64,000 nucleotides of DNA from Halichondria panicea. Its lineage: Eukaryota > Porifera > Demospongiae > Suberitida > Halichondriidae. Below the pieces are notes generated by a model, which did not search any database, was not told the DNA's origin, and saw only the letters and a list, made by a program, of their open reading frames with translations. The stretch is taken from positions 15,868,198-15,932,197 of the forward strand of contig NC_087377.1 of assembly GCF_963675165.1 (NCBI RefSeq), read 5' to 3'. Positions within the stretch are counted from its first letter, which is position 1. Every line of letters begins with the position of its first letter. Position numbers and translations under genes: made by a program. Positions 32,949 to 44,886 of this stretch are shown one piece after another.

Positions 32949-35900
32949 TTAATCGCTTATACAAAAGAAATCAACTGTTTGAACATAATTACCATAAAAT
33001 GGTTTTGTCTCTCCTCCGGCTACAATGACCTCTCCACTAGGAAGTACTGAGCATGTGCAGCGGTATCGTGCAGTAGGCAGGTCTCCTACTTTCACCCACC
33101 TCCTGGTGTCAGGCTGGTAGAGGTGGATCGATGATCTTGGGTTGCGTCTGTCGTCCCGTCCACCAACGGCTAATAGTGACCTCCCAATACTGAGAGGAGC
33201 TGAATACACGAGTGGTACTTCCGGTAAGGTCTGCCAGAGAGTGGGTGTGTCCAGGTTGGAAAGGGCCTTTGCAATGAGTTCATTGAGGTCGACGTGGTGC
33301 ACTGTCTTGATTGAACTCCAAGTGTGATCCATCCCTCCCATTAGGTAGAGGGTGTTTCCCATGAGAGTCGATTTCAGCATTGATCGTGGGCTAGGTAGTG
33401 ACTGAGCAATGTACCATCTTCTTGATGCCACGTCCAACACCTCCACAGAGGAGGTACGTCCTTTATCATCATTCCCACCAGCTACAATGATGTGGTTGTT
33501 GAAGGAGACAGCTGTTGAGGAATCACGAGCAATGTTCATTGGTGGGTACGGGTGAGTCCATTCCCCTGCTTCAAAAACTGCAAGTTGATTGGTGCGTTTG
33601 TTGTTTCTTAGATCAAGTCCTCCCACCAGCACTAGTCGATTAGCGAGTGATGTCATAGCGAAGTACATGGCAGTGTACTCTGGTAGTTTGGTCCATTGAT
33701 CTTGCTCGAGCTTCATCACTGTACACCTGTCACGACCATTGTCTGCAAACCCTCCACCAACATACACCGTGTCACCGATAACAACACTCTGTGCCGTGGC
33801 ACCCATCTTGATTGGCATGTCTTTTCCTCTTCTCCATTTCAGAGTGAGTGGAGGTCTCAACTCTCTGGGAGGGGGACCCTGAATAATGAATGAGTGTAAT
33901 TAGGATAGTGTCTACTAACAAGCGAGTGTTACTTGTAGCAATAATTGCATGCACACTAAATCACTTTCTCTAATTAGCTTAAGAGGCCACGCCCACCAGT
34001 CTAATAGAATGTACAGTACGATTATAAGAGATCAAAGCTTCTACTATAGCTCTGCAATAATATAATGGTGCATTTTGTCTCACCAGTCTCAGCTGTTGAA
34101 TGATGGCGTCTCTCCTGACCAGCTCAGCATCTTTGTGCCCAATTTGTTCCCTGTGTGCCTGTACAGGGGAACGTTGGTGGAAATCAAACACAGACATGAA
34201 TAACATTAGAGAAAATTCTACAACAGAACGAGAACAAACAACAATTTCTGCTAAAGGAAGTACATAATTATAGGCACACTCAAACGGATGTGTAGTTACG
34301 GCTTAACACATGAGACAGCATCCATGCATGTTAAGGTACAATACTATTGTTGCTGTGGGAATCTCATTATCACACTACATGTACGCACCTTCTTGACTGG
34401 TTGAGTGTCCTTTGACTCCCTCTTTGTTGCCTCCACTGGGTCCGAGTCTCTTGTATCTAAAAGAGAGATTATAGGAAATCAAGTTGGCCAAATACTCACC
34501 TTTAGTGTCCTTCATTTGAGTGAAGGTTGTCGTGCTCGTTCTTGTGTCTTTAGACATCTCCTCAACACCTTCTAGTTTGAGTTTGTTCAGATCCCTGTAC
34601 GTGACATGTACATACTTGTAATTATTATAATAATACGAATATTATATTCATGTAATTTAAATTATATACCGTATAGTGTGAAATTTTCGAGGATTTCGTG
34701 GGTTAGAATTCTACACGAAAATTAAATATTGTTCTTTAATTAGAATTACCTGCTATCATGCAAATATTTAAAGGCGTGGCTTCCGGTAAGCAGTCATTCC
34801 GCGAACATTGCACAACGAAATGGCTTTTAGAGGCCAATCCACGAAATATAAGTGCCTCGAAAATTTCGCGCTATACGGTATATAGGGCCCATGCTTGTTA
34901 CGGTATAATTATTATAATTATGCCAGGAGTACGGGTATAATTATAGTGCCTCTTCAAGAACTTACTGTTCCAGCAGAAATGTCTCCACCTCATCCGTACT
35001 TCCACAGGTGAGAACTTTGACCCCCATCGCACTGAGAGCTGCCTGTACAGTAGGGGACACTGGGTAGATACACTTGGCAACAGCTACAGTGACGAGAAAG
35101 TGGAGCTCCAAGCAGCCTTGTTTGATTGAACAGAGTTGTAGCGCTGCTCTTTGTAGACCAAGGGCTTCAGCAATTCTTCGTGTCAGCCTTCTTACATACT
35201 CCAGTGTGGTTACTCGCGATCGCTCAGTGAGCTTGAGAACAAACACTTTAGCCGTTTTGATACGAGATTTTGAAGAGAAAGCTTCGGCCGGAACTTCAAA
35301 CACATTTCGCTTACAGAACTGATCAAGTGCAGAGCAATACTCACGCAGTTGTGTTTGGTCGTCTGGTGATCCCAGCAGCTCGATGAGGTACTGCACTATC
35401 TCATAGTTGAAGAAGGAGATGTAATCACGTAGAGTCATGAAGACCTGGGCCAAATTTTTGGCATTTTTGATTTCTTGCTTATCTTGTGGATCAAGCACTT
35501 TGACTCCAATCCCGTTGTTGAAAGCGTCGAGGCTGAGAACAAAATCTTTAATCTTATCCAATGGGATACGTTTTTCAAATGACTCTTGTATAATTAGAGT
35601 AAAAGCAGTGAACCTAATCATCATTTTCGTTGTATCCGCTATGAGCCGATCCTCCATTTCAATTCTATCATCCTCATCAAGGCTAGAGGTGTCAAGGTAC
35701 GGGAAACTGAAGGACGTCGGAGCCTCTGGTGGAGGTTGCTGGTGTGTGGGTGGAGAGAGTTGCGGCTGTTCAACACGGCTGGTCGCAGTCTTGTGACGCT
35801 CGTAACTATCGTGTAGCTTCTTGACAACATCGTCAGTAGAAGGGCCAGCGATGGCAGCAATAAAGCCGTGGAATACACTGGGATTGAGCTTAATTCGATG

Positions 35901-36113
35901 GATGATAGTATCCAGAATCTTTCGAGATTTATCCGAGTCCATAACTCCATTCAGTCTAGAGTACTCGAGAACTTCATCTGGTATGTAGCCATTGGAGAAG
36001 AGGCTATCAGCGTATGCAGCAGGTTGAGCTTTGAATGTGGACACCAATGCTTCAAAGTTATCTTGGAAGGACAGATACTCTGGAGAATGGTCGGGGGTTG
36101 CTTGAGTGGCCAT
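32949..36113 (-). CDS. CARD-like - helical domain - coil - kelch fusion protein, gene 3
   Basis: Exons 36113-34966, 34594-34500, 34456-34389, 34158-34084 and 33878-32949 join in frame for 771 aa. Exon 1 has no Death domain or kinase. Residues 1-100 look like a CARD-type helical bundle (EYLSFQDNFEALVSTF, IPDEVLEYSRLNG), and 118-138 is proline-rich. Residues 150-300 are a helical module (YISFFNYEIVQYLIELLG, YCSALDQFCKRNVFEVP), followed by a conserved block (LGLQRAALQLCSIKQGCLEL). I associate the last two with many sponge and cnidarian proteins of unknown function. A 32-residue exon links this to the same VEATKRESKD linker, 25-residue coil and kelch propeller (463-771) as genes 1 and 2. The kelch exon is close to gene 1 and keeps all GG motifs. 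It is probably a cytosolic adaptor recruiting a CARD partner. The start MATQATP is the first ATG of the open frame. Confidence 0.82.
34665..34880. mobile_element. MITE with ATACCGTATAG ends in gene 3 intron 1
   Basis: ATACCGTATAGTGTGAAATT pairs with AATTTCGCGCTATACGGTAT, and TTTTCGAGG repeats internally. A sister copy lies at 41684-41877, and single ends occur near 27468 and 43325. It sits in the intron that joins the CARD-like exon to the kelch half. Confidence 0.8.
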
Positions 36114-36513
36114 TGACAGTTAGCCTGTGAGTGGACCAGGGCATTTCATACAATTGTACAATGGCATATGGTGCACATCAATTTTAGCATGTACAATCTA
36201 AAATATTACTCAGTGAAGTTAAACTGAGACTAGACTATTGCAACTTTGAGATGGGCTATAGAATGAGATATGAATCACGCACTCACCTTGGTGGCTACTC
36301 ACTCCTTAACCTTATACACTTATAGGCCGGCCCTAGCTAGCTCTATATAAAGTCATGTGATTAGATAGGAAGTGTGAAGGACCAACAAAACCACTGATAA
36401 TCTCCCTATTATCTGCTGTATTATCAGCACATCTCTACCGAGATACTCCCCCTTTTCTGCAATAACAATGCTGAATCAGCAAATCACGTTTGAAGCGTGG
36501 CCAAAATCTATTG

Positions 36514-36594
36514 CCTGGATCTTGGAGGCTTTGTCCAGTGTCATTGTGGGCCACAGTGACATAGCCAGGACCATGGAGAGAGACCATTGCTGAG
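36514..36594 (+). pseudogene. Inverted fragment of a Death-domain exon
   Basis: The plus strand reads LEALSSVIVGHSDIARTMER and DHC followed by TGA, matching the end of the Death exon of genes 1-5 (KALSSPIVGHSDIARTIEK in gene 1), which all lie on the minus strand. Only about 27 codons remain. It sits 400 nt upstream of gene 3, where the lost Death-kinase half or a divergent partner might have been. Confidence 0.75.
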
Positions 36595-36819
36595 GAGGTG
36601 GGAATGGCAAGTTCCTGGCCAATCAGATGATCCTACATGACGAAGCTGCTCGTAAAGATGCAAGTCTGATGACAAACTCAGGATGATGAGTGAGTGATAG
36701 TGTTGTTATTTAATAGCCTGATAGGATATACCTACTGCCAACATTTTCATGTACACTGTTCCTATAGGACGCATTTAATTTTGTTTGGATGGTCCGGAAA
36801 GCTGTTTGAAACTTTTAAA

Positions 36820-38169
36820 TAGTATGTTGAAGAGTGCGCCAGTAGACTACCATCATGTAGCAAGCTCTGACAAGGGCTCTAATGACACGAGTATTTGACC
36901 TTATAGCCAGGGGTCGTGTTATGGTGAAGTTGCTTGAGACTATTATAGCCATTGCCTTGGCTACATGTGCAGTGTTTGAAGACGTGCTTGTGTGTGTACA
37001 GTTATTATTGTTTGGCCATAATTCGTAGTAAGTACTGTTCACGTGTTTTCTCCCTACTAGACCTGAGGATTTGTACCGACCAGGTGAGGTGGACTTTGAC
37101 CCCAATGAGGAGAGCTTACTAGCGGAGCTCCACCTAGCAACCAGCGGTAGCAACGCACCCGGAGTGGATCAGATCATTATAGACAATGAGAAACTAATGC
37201 TGGAGAAGTGAGTGATAGCATGTCAGACAACTACACACATTGTAGGTCTCTTTCTGAGAGCTTTGTTGACTTGTGTAGTCATCTTGTGTTGCAAACCTCT
37301 GATTTTATCGTATTTAATAGCATCTTTAATAGTGCTGCAATAATTATAGTGTGCTTAGATCAATAATAGTATTTATTTCAGGCCCAAATTGTACTTGAAA
37401 ATAACCAGCTAAGCTATAACCTTCATAGTATGTGTTTGGACCTGTGCCACCACCTACTGTTTCATTATAATATTAGTGCAATAAAGTACGTGTCTATGAT
37501 GTTATGCTAACACTCCCTTCTCACCTCTAGTCTGGTTTTATTTTATTGCTCCCGTTACTTGCTGCTTAGCCAGATCATATATACTATTGTATAACACTCC
37601 TCTGGTTTCTATAGATCTTTATTATTTATGTCAACAGCCGAGGGTAGCACTTCAGTGCTCTAGTTCTAATTGTAGATTGACTGATTGATTTGTCTTCTGT
37701 ACTATTGTTTGATTTTTCCACCCCTCATCTTTTCCGGCCCCCAGTTATGCGGCCATTTTTCAGCCCGGCCAAGTGTTGAGGAGACAAGAAGAGGCACTGA
37801 GAATGGAGGTAGAGGTACAGAGTACATTAGCTGGAAATTGCATTTGTGTCATACTTTGTAGAGTCCCTTAAAGTCATTCAAGGTCAGCTATAGTGTGTCC
37901 TATTTGAAGGTGTGCAATGTACAATCATGTACGACCCCCCCCCCACACACACACATCTTTAGGCCTACTATGCTGCTAAAAAAGAGAGGGGCCTCACGTA
38001 AACTGGCCACTCAGTGTGACTATGACCATGTGACTGTTTAACCCCTCAGTTCCCGAGCCCTACCCCTCACTGGTCTGACTCGGAAGAGGAGATAGACTTT
38101 GTATTCTGGGAGAAGGCGTCTACCCTACCCGAGGACAAGACCCCAACCAAGGACCTGAACTTGTTATGA
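36820..38169 (+). pseudogene. Gene X tail, copy D (most complete)
   Basis: This copy has the fullest exon: 37061-37207 encodes EDLYRPGEVDFDPNEESLLA and SGSNAPGVDQIIIDNEKLML. Upstream, an open frame from about 36889 is hydrophobic (LLETIIAIALATCAVFED) and could be a membrane segment. Exons 37745-37814 and 38050-38169 follow. The last exon has an extra G (CACTGGTCTG for CACTGTCTG) that shifts the acidic SDSEEEIDF frame. No kelch gene converges on it; only a scrap of kelch terminus remains near 38350-38375. Confidence 0.45.
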
Positions 38170-38379
38170 GACTGTTAAATATTATTTTGTCTGTTTTTAT
38201 ACTATTTTCTGGCAATGTAATTATGTATGTACCACTTCATGTCATCATAATAACTATAATTATATGCAATAAAATTTTGTTGCAACTCAACACGATAAAA
38301 AATATCAATATCGTTATAAACTCTTCGCACAATTACAATTAACAAAATAACTAATTAGCACTCCACAGTTTGAATATTG

Positions 38380-39190
38380 GTAAAGTGCTGAGCTTGCAAT
38401 AAACTTTTTGTGCACTAATAATTATAATGGCAGTTTATGCTAAACTAAAAGCTTACGATCATGCATAGACAACAATGAACAATCAATAAAAGGTATAAGC
38501 ATGGTCTAAACATAATTATACATGAATTTTTATCTATCAATGTTCTTCCAGTGATTTCTCAGTCCAAGTTCTTGCCACACATCGACACTGCGGTGACAAA
38601 ATCAGAGCATGAATAGTGATTTTCAAAATCTAATGGATTGGAAGCAATAATATGGACATTGATCTTTAATATTGCCGAGTCTCTAATATAAACTCAGCTT
38701 AGTTATGGAGATACTACCCCGCAAAGATGGCTAGTGGAAATCAACATATCGGCCAACTTCCAATATACAGCTGAAGCAATAAAATACCATCATATACTAC
38801 TACTGTGACCACCATTCATTTACAATAGATGCAATTCATATGTCAGTTCTTACCCCACAAAAAAAAAGCTAAGTGTTGTAAAATCTTCAAATTTTGTGTG
38901 CTACCAGAGTGAACATGACTTCTAGCTAGTAATAATGTTTCATTTTGTACCTAGCCATACCTCAAGACAAATTTTAGGGCTATTTATACATTTACTTACC
39001 TAGTATCCTCTCATTTGTTTCTTTTCAAAAGCTTCTCTTGACCTCAAAACCAGTAAAATCACACCTCAAGGTTTCTATTGGTTGCAACGCGCACGGTCCC
39101 AGAGGCCTCACGTTGCAAGTATAAGCTCACGTGATCCCGTTTCCAATCCCTTCCTCTACTATCTATGATAAAAACAATGCAATAAGTTTG
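38380..39190. other. AT-rich intergenic stretch
   Basis: No exon is supported. Near 39121-39170 lies CACGTGATCCCGTTTCCAAT followed by CCTTCCTCTACTATCTATG, one terminus of the TIR family found complete at 59834-61374. Confidence 0.5.
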
Positions 39191-39195
39191 TGCTA

Positions 39196-42100
39196 TTATT
39201 TTTCTGATGATTTCCTAGAATTGTGTTCCGAGCTTTCACCTTTGACCCTCAGCGAGTCCCCAACCAACTTGCCATGGTGACTATGGGACGGACTTTGACC
39301 TGGGCTTGATACTGATTTCATCTCTGTCGGGTTGTCATAGTGACTGTAGTCTGGAAACTCGGTAATAGTTTTAGAGAACTTGACTTTCGGAGCCGATCTC
39401 CTAGCGTCTCTACAGTGCGTGGGCGTGTGTGGGTGGGGGTAATTTATAAAGAACAGAAATAATGCTACAACTAAAGTGACTGCTACAGTGTACACACACG
39501 ATTGGTAATACACAGTGACACTAGCAAGTGTATGCAATCGCCGAGTGGTCTCCCAGTAAAGTGTAGGGATAACTCACTCTGTGTGTCTCTGGCTCCTGGA
39601 GGACCTCTCACTCTTGCTATCAGCCTGGGCACAGAAATCAAACAATGTAGGTGGCTATACTAAAGTCTATACTGTTGGCTACATTGAAACCTGTCTATAC
39701 CCTACAAGTACATGCAGCCTCTATAATACAGCCAGGTTAATGGACCCCAAAGTCTCCATAGCATGTGTCCCACTATAATACAGCCAGGTTAATGAGCCCC
39801 CAAACCTCTGCCTGGTGCATGGCCACTACCAAACAGGTATGATACAGTGCGTACGTAACTCTACTGTATTGCACACAAGCTACACACATGTACAGTGTCT
39901 CTCACCTCATCTGACTTGCTGTAGAGGCGCTGTATGATAGGAGTGAGGGGGGAGAAGGTTCGGGTCATACCACCACCACGTTTACGAGCCTCTCCATTAG
40001 CATTCATACGCTGAGCTACTGACGTCATCTGCTTCCTGTGTGTCGTGGGAGGGTGTGTGTGTGTGTGGGGGGGGGGGTGCAGTCATAGTGTGTGTGTGTG
40101 TGTGTGTGTGTGTGGGGGGGGGGTGCAGTCATAGTGTGTGTATAGGTACCTAGTTATAATTCAAGCACGGACATGTTACAGTAGTTGAACATCTTTCAGC
40201 AGCCATAACTTTAGTACCGTGACCCCAATTTCAAAAATTTGATGATTTTCAGAAAGAAATGATGTATTTCAATCCAGATGTGGCCATAATTCAACTTTGA
40301 ACCATGGGCTATTATTACATGGTATCGTGCTAAATCTGTTATCTCCCAAATATCTGGTACCATTTGAAAGGTCTTTTTTTCTAAGCTTTCTGGGAGAATC
40401 ATAAAATTGGATCCATGGAATTCAAGTTATGGCGACTGAACGAGTCCACTAACCAATTGATTAAACGGGGGACATGTACATGTAGTACATACCTGCACAT
40501 TAATTTATACTATTCACTCACTCTAACACTTCTTGGGGGGTGGCTGTTCAATAGTCAATGGTATTATGGTCCTCCCCTTTATCTGCCGCCTCATGACCTC
40601 TGTCCTTTGACCCTCGCGACCTCTTCTTAGCGGCAGGATCCGGGGGTACAGGGGGACGATTGGAGGATCGTTGAGGGGTAGTGGGTGGTTCAGGGGGCGC
40701 CTTCCGCACAGGTACTTGACCCCTGCTGGGGGGAGGGGGTTGATAATTCACTTTTCGCATCATTTGATAGGATATAAAGAGAGCTGCTACAGAAAACGAC
40801 AATTACCATATATGCTTGATCAGGAGCCGCGGCTACTAAATGTTTCATTTTGCTGGAAGAGGAGGCTACAATTCAAGAGAGGACACGTACTGTTCAAGAG
40901 CGGCGTTTATTAGCTCCAAAAAATTTTGTTTGACATTAAATTGTTGTTTATAAACTTGAACTCTAGCTGCCATGAGAAAGTCTTTGTGAAGCACTAACAA
41001 GCTGCTACTTGTAGCTACGTACATGTAGCTAGCTGCTAGTAATAATTTTTTTTGGCTGCCACGTGCAGAAATGCTAGAGCCAAAGTTCACTGAGGCTACT
41101 ATTTGAGAGCGGCTACTAAATGTTCATTTTGCTAGCAAGGGAGGCTACTATTTGAGTACGTCCTTTATACCAGAGCGGCCTCTGATCGAGCATATACGGT
41201 AATACAAGAGTGCTCTTGTTTGATAAAATTGGGTCAAACGGACCACGGATAATTACTAACTTTGGGCACAAAATAATTTCTGAGATACACCCACAGATAT
41301 ATATACGAACACAAGGAAATAATTACGTGTGTAGAATAATCATTACAGAGTGATTGCACTTACTTCTTATTGGCTGATGGTGCAGTAGCCCCTCCCCCTC
41401 CAGTGGGCGGAGTGTCCTGGTTCATGTGCAGTATTGATGCCATGAGGTCGACGTGATGTTCCCTCATCTTAGTCAGTCTCTCCTCGTGACTAGTCAGCAG
41501 TTTAGTAATGGCAGATTCATGCTCTTTCTCTAGACTGGAGAATGCATCTCGTAACTGTCCATTCTCCTTCTGTACACTGAGGGGGTGGGGTGGGTGTGGC
41601 AAGGGGGAGGGGCTTATTACAGTAACAGTGCAGACAATTGAGTGGTGTAGTTAGGTTATCAACAATTAAATATCTAATACCGTATAGCGGGTAATTTTCG
41701 TGGGGCAAAATATTCGTGGTTTTCGTGGTTGAACACTATAGCTGGACCACCAATATTTTACCCACGAATGAAGCGACCTTGACCACCTTTACCTGCAGTG
41801 AAAGCAGCAACTACGAACATACTATCCACAAAGTGACTAAATATTGCTCAACCCCGAAAATTACCGGCTATACGGTAGACACTAGCAGTAGCAATTCTCC
41901 CAGTGACACACTCTCATACAGACTTGCACACCACCACCATACACACACACTACACAATCACTAATTAAAGGCCCTCCACTTACATAGCGAGCTGCTCGGC
42001 CATGTGTGTCAGTTCTCCGGAGAGTGCCCAACAAGTCTCGTACATCATGAGATAGCGGACACAGATATTCTGACCCATAGCATCGGCCCAATCCACCGGC

Positions 42101-44420
42101 TTCTGGTTCTCCCTGTCCGTGTGGACCATGCTGTAGCCAAAGTCCATGAGCAGCTGTGTGTGGGTGTGGGTGTGTGTGTGGGTGGTGTGTGTGAGCGGTT
42201 GTGTGTGGTGTGTGTGGGCATAGATTGAAAAGGAAGGGGATTGGAAACGAAAATGTTTGCGTGAAACACTCCGCGTTATATAGGGTGTGGCTAAAACTAC
42301 AAAGGATTAAATTTATAGTCAGCATGCTCATTACCTGTCTTGCTGCCATACAATGTGTTGTACATAGAAATGGTGAAATTGATCACTTTTAATGTTGATT
42401 ATTCTAAAAAGTAAAGAGAATCTAGCTCGACTAAGCAACGCAGCCACTCTCACTAAACAAATAAATGCTATAAAAGAAGGAATAGCTCTTACTATGAAGT
42501 CGTGGGAGGTCAAGGCCCGTGGTGTGTCTAAAAGTATACTAAAGCAGTTTAAAGGACTATACTGCAAACGTTTATGAACAGTACAGCTTATCCATAGCAT
42601 GAAACCATCCTATATAGCACTTAGATACATAATAACCAAGTCAAGCAATGTCAAGCAATGTCCTTTGCTGTTTCGGCTTCACAGCAGGGAAAGAGAAAAG
42701 TTGACATGGAGTATTTCAAGCTAAACTCAACAAAAAGTAAAAACAAAGTAAAGACAAGGGACTTGGAGCTTGTCAGTGGTGTAAACTTACTTCTCTAGAG
42801 TACCTCCCAGCTCCTGAGTGATTGCTAGTGGATAGGATAGCTAGAAACACAACCTGAGTACGGTAAATATTTGCGAGCGCGAAATCATAACGCGGAGTGT
42901 TTCACCAGTTTACACAGGGCGGCCTGGTCATTTCCAATCCCCTTCCTTTTCAATCTATGGTGTGGGGTAGGGGAGTGATACAGCTAGACTTAGAAACTAA
43001 ATATCTAAAAACCAACAATATGACAGCATTATTTTCAGTTATCGTTGCTACAGTAGCTAATGCGATACACACATTTTAGACTTGAGCAAGCACTTATTAC
43101 ACTAACAGCACACATCCACCCACCCACTCACACATCCGCCCACCCCTATAACGCAGCGTGATGCATGAGAGTCTCTCCCCCAGTGTCCCTCACTTGGAAG
43201 GGGATCTTAGCTTCCTCCACTAGCCATTGGAGACATAGTGGAGGGGGCAATGGTAGTCAATTATTAGGAGACTGAACGTAAAATTGCAAAATAATATTCT
43301 CAATTTTCAAACACAATTAATTTTATGATAGCGGGTTATTTTCAAGGCATTAATTTATCACAGATTGCCCAAACTAAACATTTCGGGATTTTCGACGATA
43401 TACAGAAATGTCAGTGTCAAACGGACAACCAGTAACTGCCTATTAGTAAGTGTTCCCTGTACCTGTATAGCGAGCATGGCGGGTGTGGTGAATGAGTCAT
43501 CTGATATCTGCAGTGCGGAGGAGGGCAGTCCACTCTCCACTAGGAACTGTATGATGGGCAGGCGGCCATGGAGGGCAGTCTTGTGGGCCATACTGAAGTG
43601 GTGCTCGTTACTACCGTACGTGTCCACCTCGTGACTGCTCAACATGTGATACTATGTAGGGGTAGGACCATTTCCAGTCCAACAAAACACGAGAGAATAG
43701 TGAAATCCTCAAGCTCTTTGAGAGGACAGGCATCCAGTTTAGCCCTCATACCTGCAGTGGGAAAACAAGAGTCTCAATTAAAGTGGATTAATCAATACAT
43801 GTATAGGTACAGTGTAGGCAGGCCTTCATACTTGTGTACTAAGCAAAGCAATTAGTGAAGGAGCTTGTACATTAATTAAAGAGCCCTAACAGATATTTAA
43901 CGCATGGAACCATTGTCTAGTGTAGCGTCTTCAGACGCCCATAACTTGTTACAATGATCTAATTTCAACCACTTTTGGAAAGCTATATAAAAGGAGCACT
44001 GTTTAACGTCACACACATGTACATTAATAAAGAGCCCTAAACTGAGCTACTACAATTAAGACAACTATCATCACCTGACAGCAACTCCCTGGCGGTGTAG
44101 AGGGAGCGAAATGGTTCCTCTGATGGATCTCTCTTACTCTCCTCCATCCTGAGTTGAGTGACAGTCGTCCAATCGGCTGCTAGATGGTCCGCTATCCACT
44201 CCTAGAGGTCACTGTGAAGATCACTCTCTATAACTTAGGTCAAATGAACACGACTGTCTATAATTAAGATGTGACTGATTAGTGGGCTCACTCTCGAGTA
44301 GTGGTTCCCTCTACGTCTCCTCAATCTGACGGGCGCTCAGGTTGTCTTGGTGAAGTTTTTCCTCACCCACACCCTCTGGTAATGGTAGCTCGTATGTAGG
44401 TACCTCAATGTCCACCACTG
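39196..44420 (-). CDS. Synphilin-1-like ankyrin-repeat/coiled-coil protein (partly decayed or incompletely resolved)
   Basis: The 3' half forms a fully in-phase chain: 42153-41984, 41576-41364, 40725-40612 (or 40621), 40035-39906, 39624-39578 and 39409-39196. It encodes the end of an ankyrin repeat (KPVDWADAMGQNICVRYLMM), a coiled coil (QKENGQLRDAFSSLEKEHES), a proline-rich segment, basic MTRTFSPLTPIIQRLYSK, and a serine-rich tail with APKVKFSKTITEF. The DWAxAxG...CxRYL motif followed by a coiled coil recalls vertebrate SNCAIP. Upstream ankyrin-type exons are 43634-43463 (MAHKTALHGRLPIIQFLVES), about 43240-43160 (QWLVEEAKIPFQVRD), 43751-43669, 44211-44088 and about 44420-44330. Phases between these upstream exons do not all match and one lacks an obvious acceptor, so the N-terminal half may be damaged or I have missed exons. 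The gene is unrelated to the array and separates units 3 and 4. Intron insertions include a 743-bp TIR element. Confidence 0.55.
40170..40440. repeat. Third copy of the GCCATAACTT repeat
   Basis: AGCAGCCATAACTTTAGTACC near 40200 is mirrored by GAATTCAAGTTATGGCGACT near 40419, with AAAGGTCTTTTTTTCTAAGC between. Imperfect palindrome in an intron of the ankyrin gene; CA/TG and G-run microsatellites at 40054-40140 precede it. Confidence 0.65.
41684..41877. mobile_element. MITE with ATACCGTATAG ends
   Basis: ATACCGTATAGCGGGTAATT pairs with AATTACCGGCTATACGGTAG, about 194 nt. Same family as 34665-34880. Located in an intron of the ankyrin gene. Confidence 0.8.
42218..42960. mobile_element. 743-bp TIR element
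   Basis: AGATTGAAAAGGAAGGGGAT pairs with ATCCCCTTCCTTTTCAATCT, and further in TGAAACACTCCGCGTTATA is mirrored by TAACGCGGAGTGTTTCA. It carries a 61-aa plus-strand frame at 42392-42577 with no family resemblance. The termini are related to the family at 59834-61374. Confidence 0.8.
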
Positions 44421-44687
44421 GAAGCCTGCACACGAGGATCACATGATCATTACTATACATACGGACATTGAACAAACGCACACACAACATAGAATGTTTA
44501 GGGTAGGTGTGATTGTGCTATAATGAAGGAGCTGCTTTCACCTGTCTTTTCTCAAGGCCTTGTCCAAAACTCTCTCCAGGAGCCCAGAATTACGGTGTGC
44601 ATATTAAAGACAACTTGCTGTCCATGTGTTCAGTCCTGTTATTAGATTTGAAGGTGTCTCAGTAATATTGAAACAAGCATTGACCTT

Positions 44688-44742
44688 TGAACTCCAGTTG
44701 ATTGTGTGGGTGTTGAACTCCAGTTGATTGTGTGGGTGTTGC
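44688..44742. repeat. 27-bp direct repeat GAACTCCAGTTGATTGTGTG
   Basis: Two adjacent identical copies of GAACTCCAGTTGATTGTGTG plus GGTGTT, 3' of gene 4. No inferred function. Confidence 0.85.
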
Positions 44743-44886
44743 TAAGTACTTGTACATACTGCGCATGCTCAGTTCAACTTTTCACAGACTACCACGAAAA
44801 AAACAGCATCAATAAAAAGCTCACACATTATAATTACAGAGACACAAACAACATCAAAGTAAAGATCAGTTAATTATTGATCAGTT

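Noticed and set aside
42392-42577. 61-aa plus-strand frame inside the 743-bp TIR element
   Set aside because: No family resemblance and no start context or partner exon; element-internal noise.
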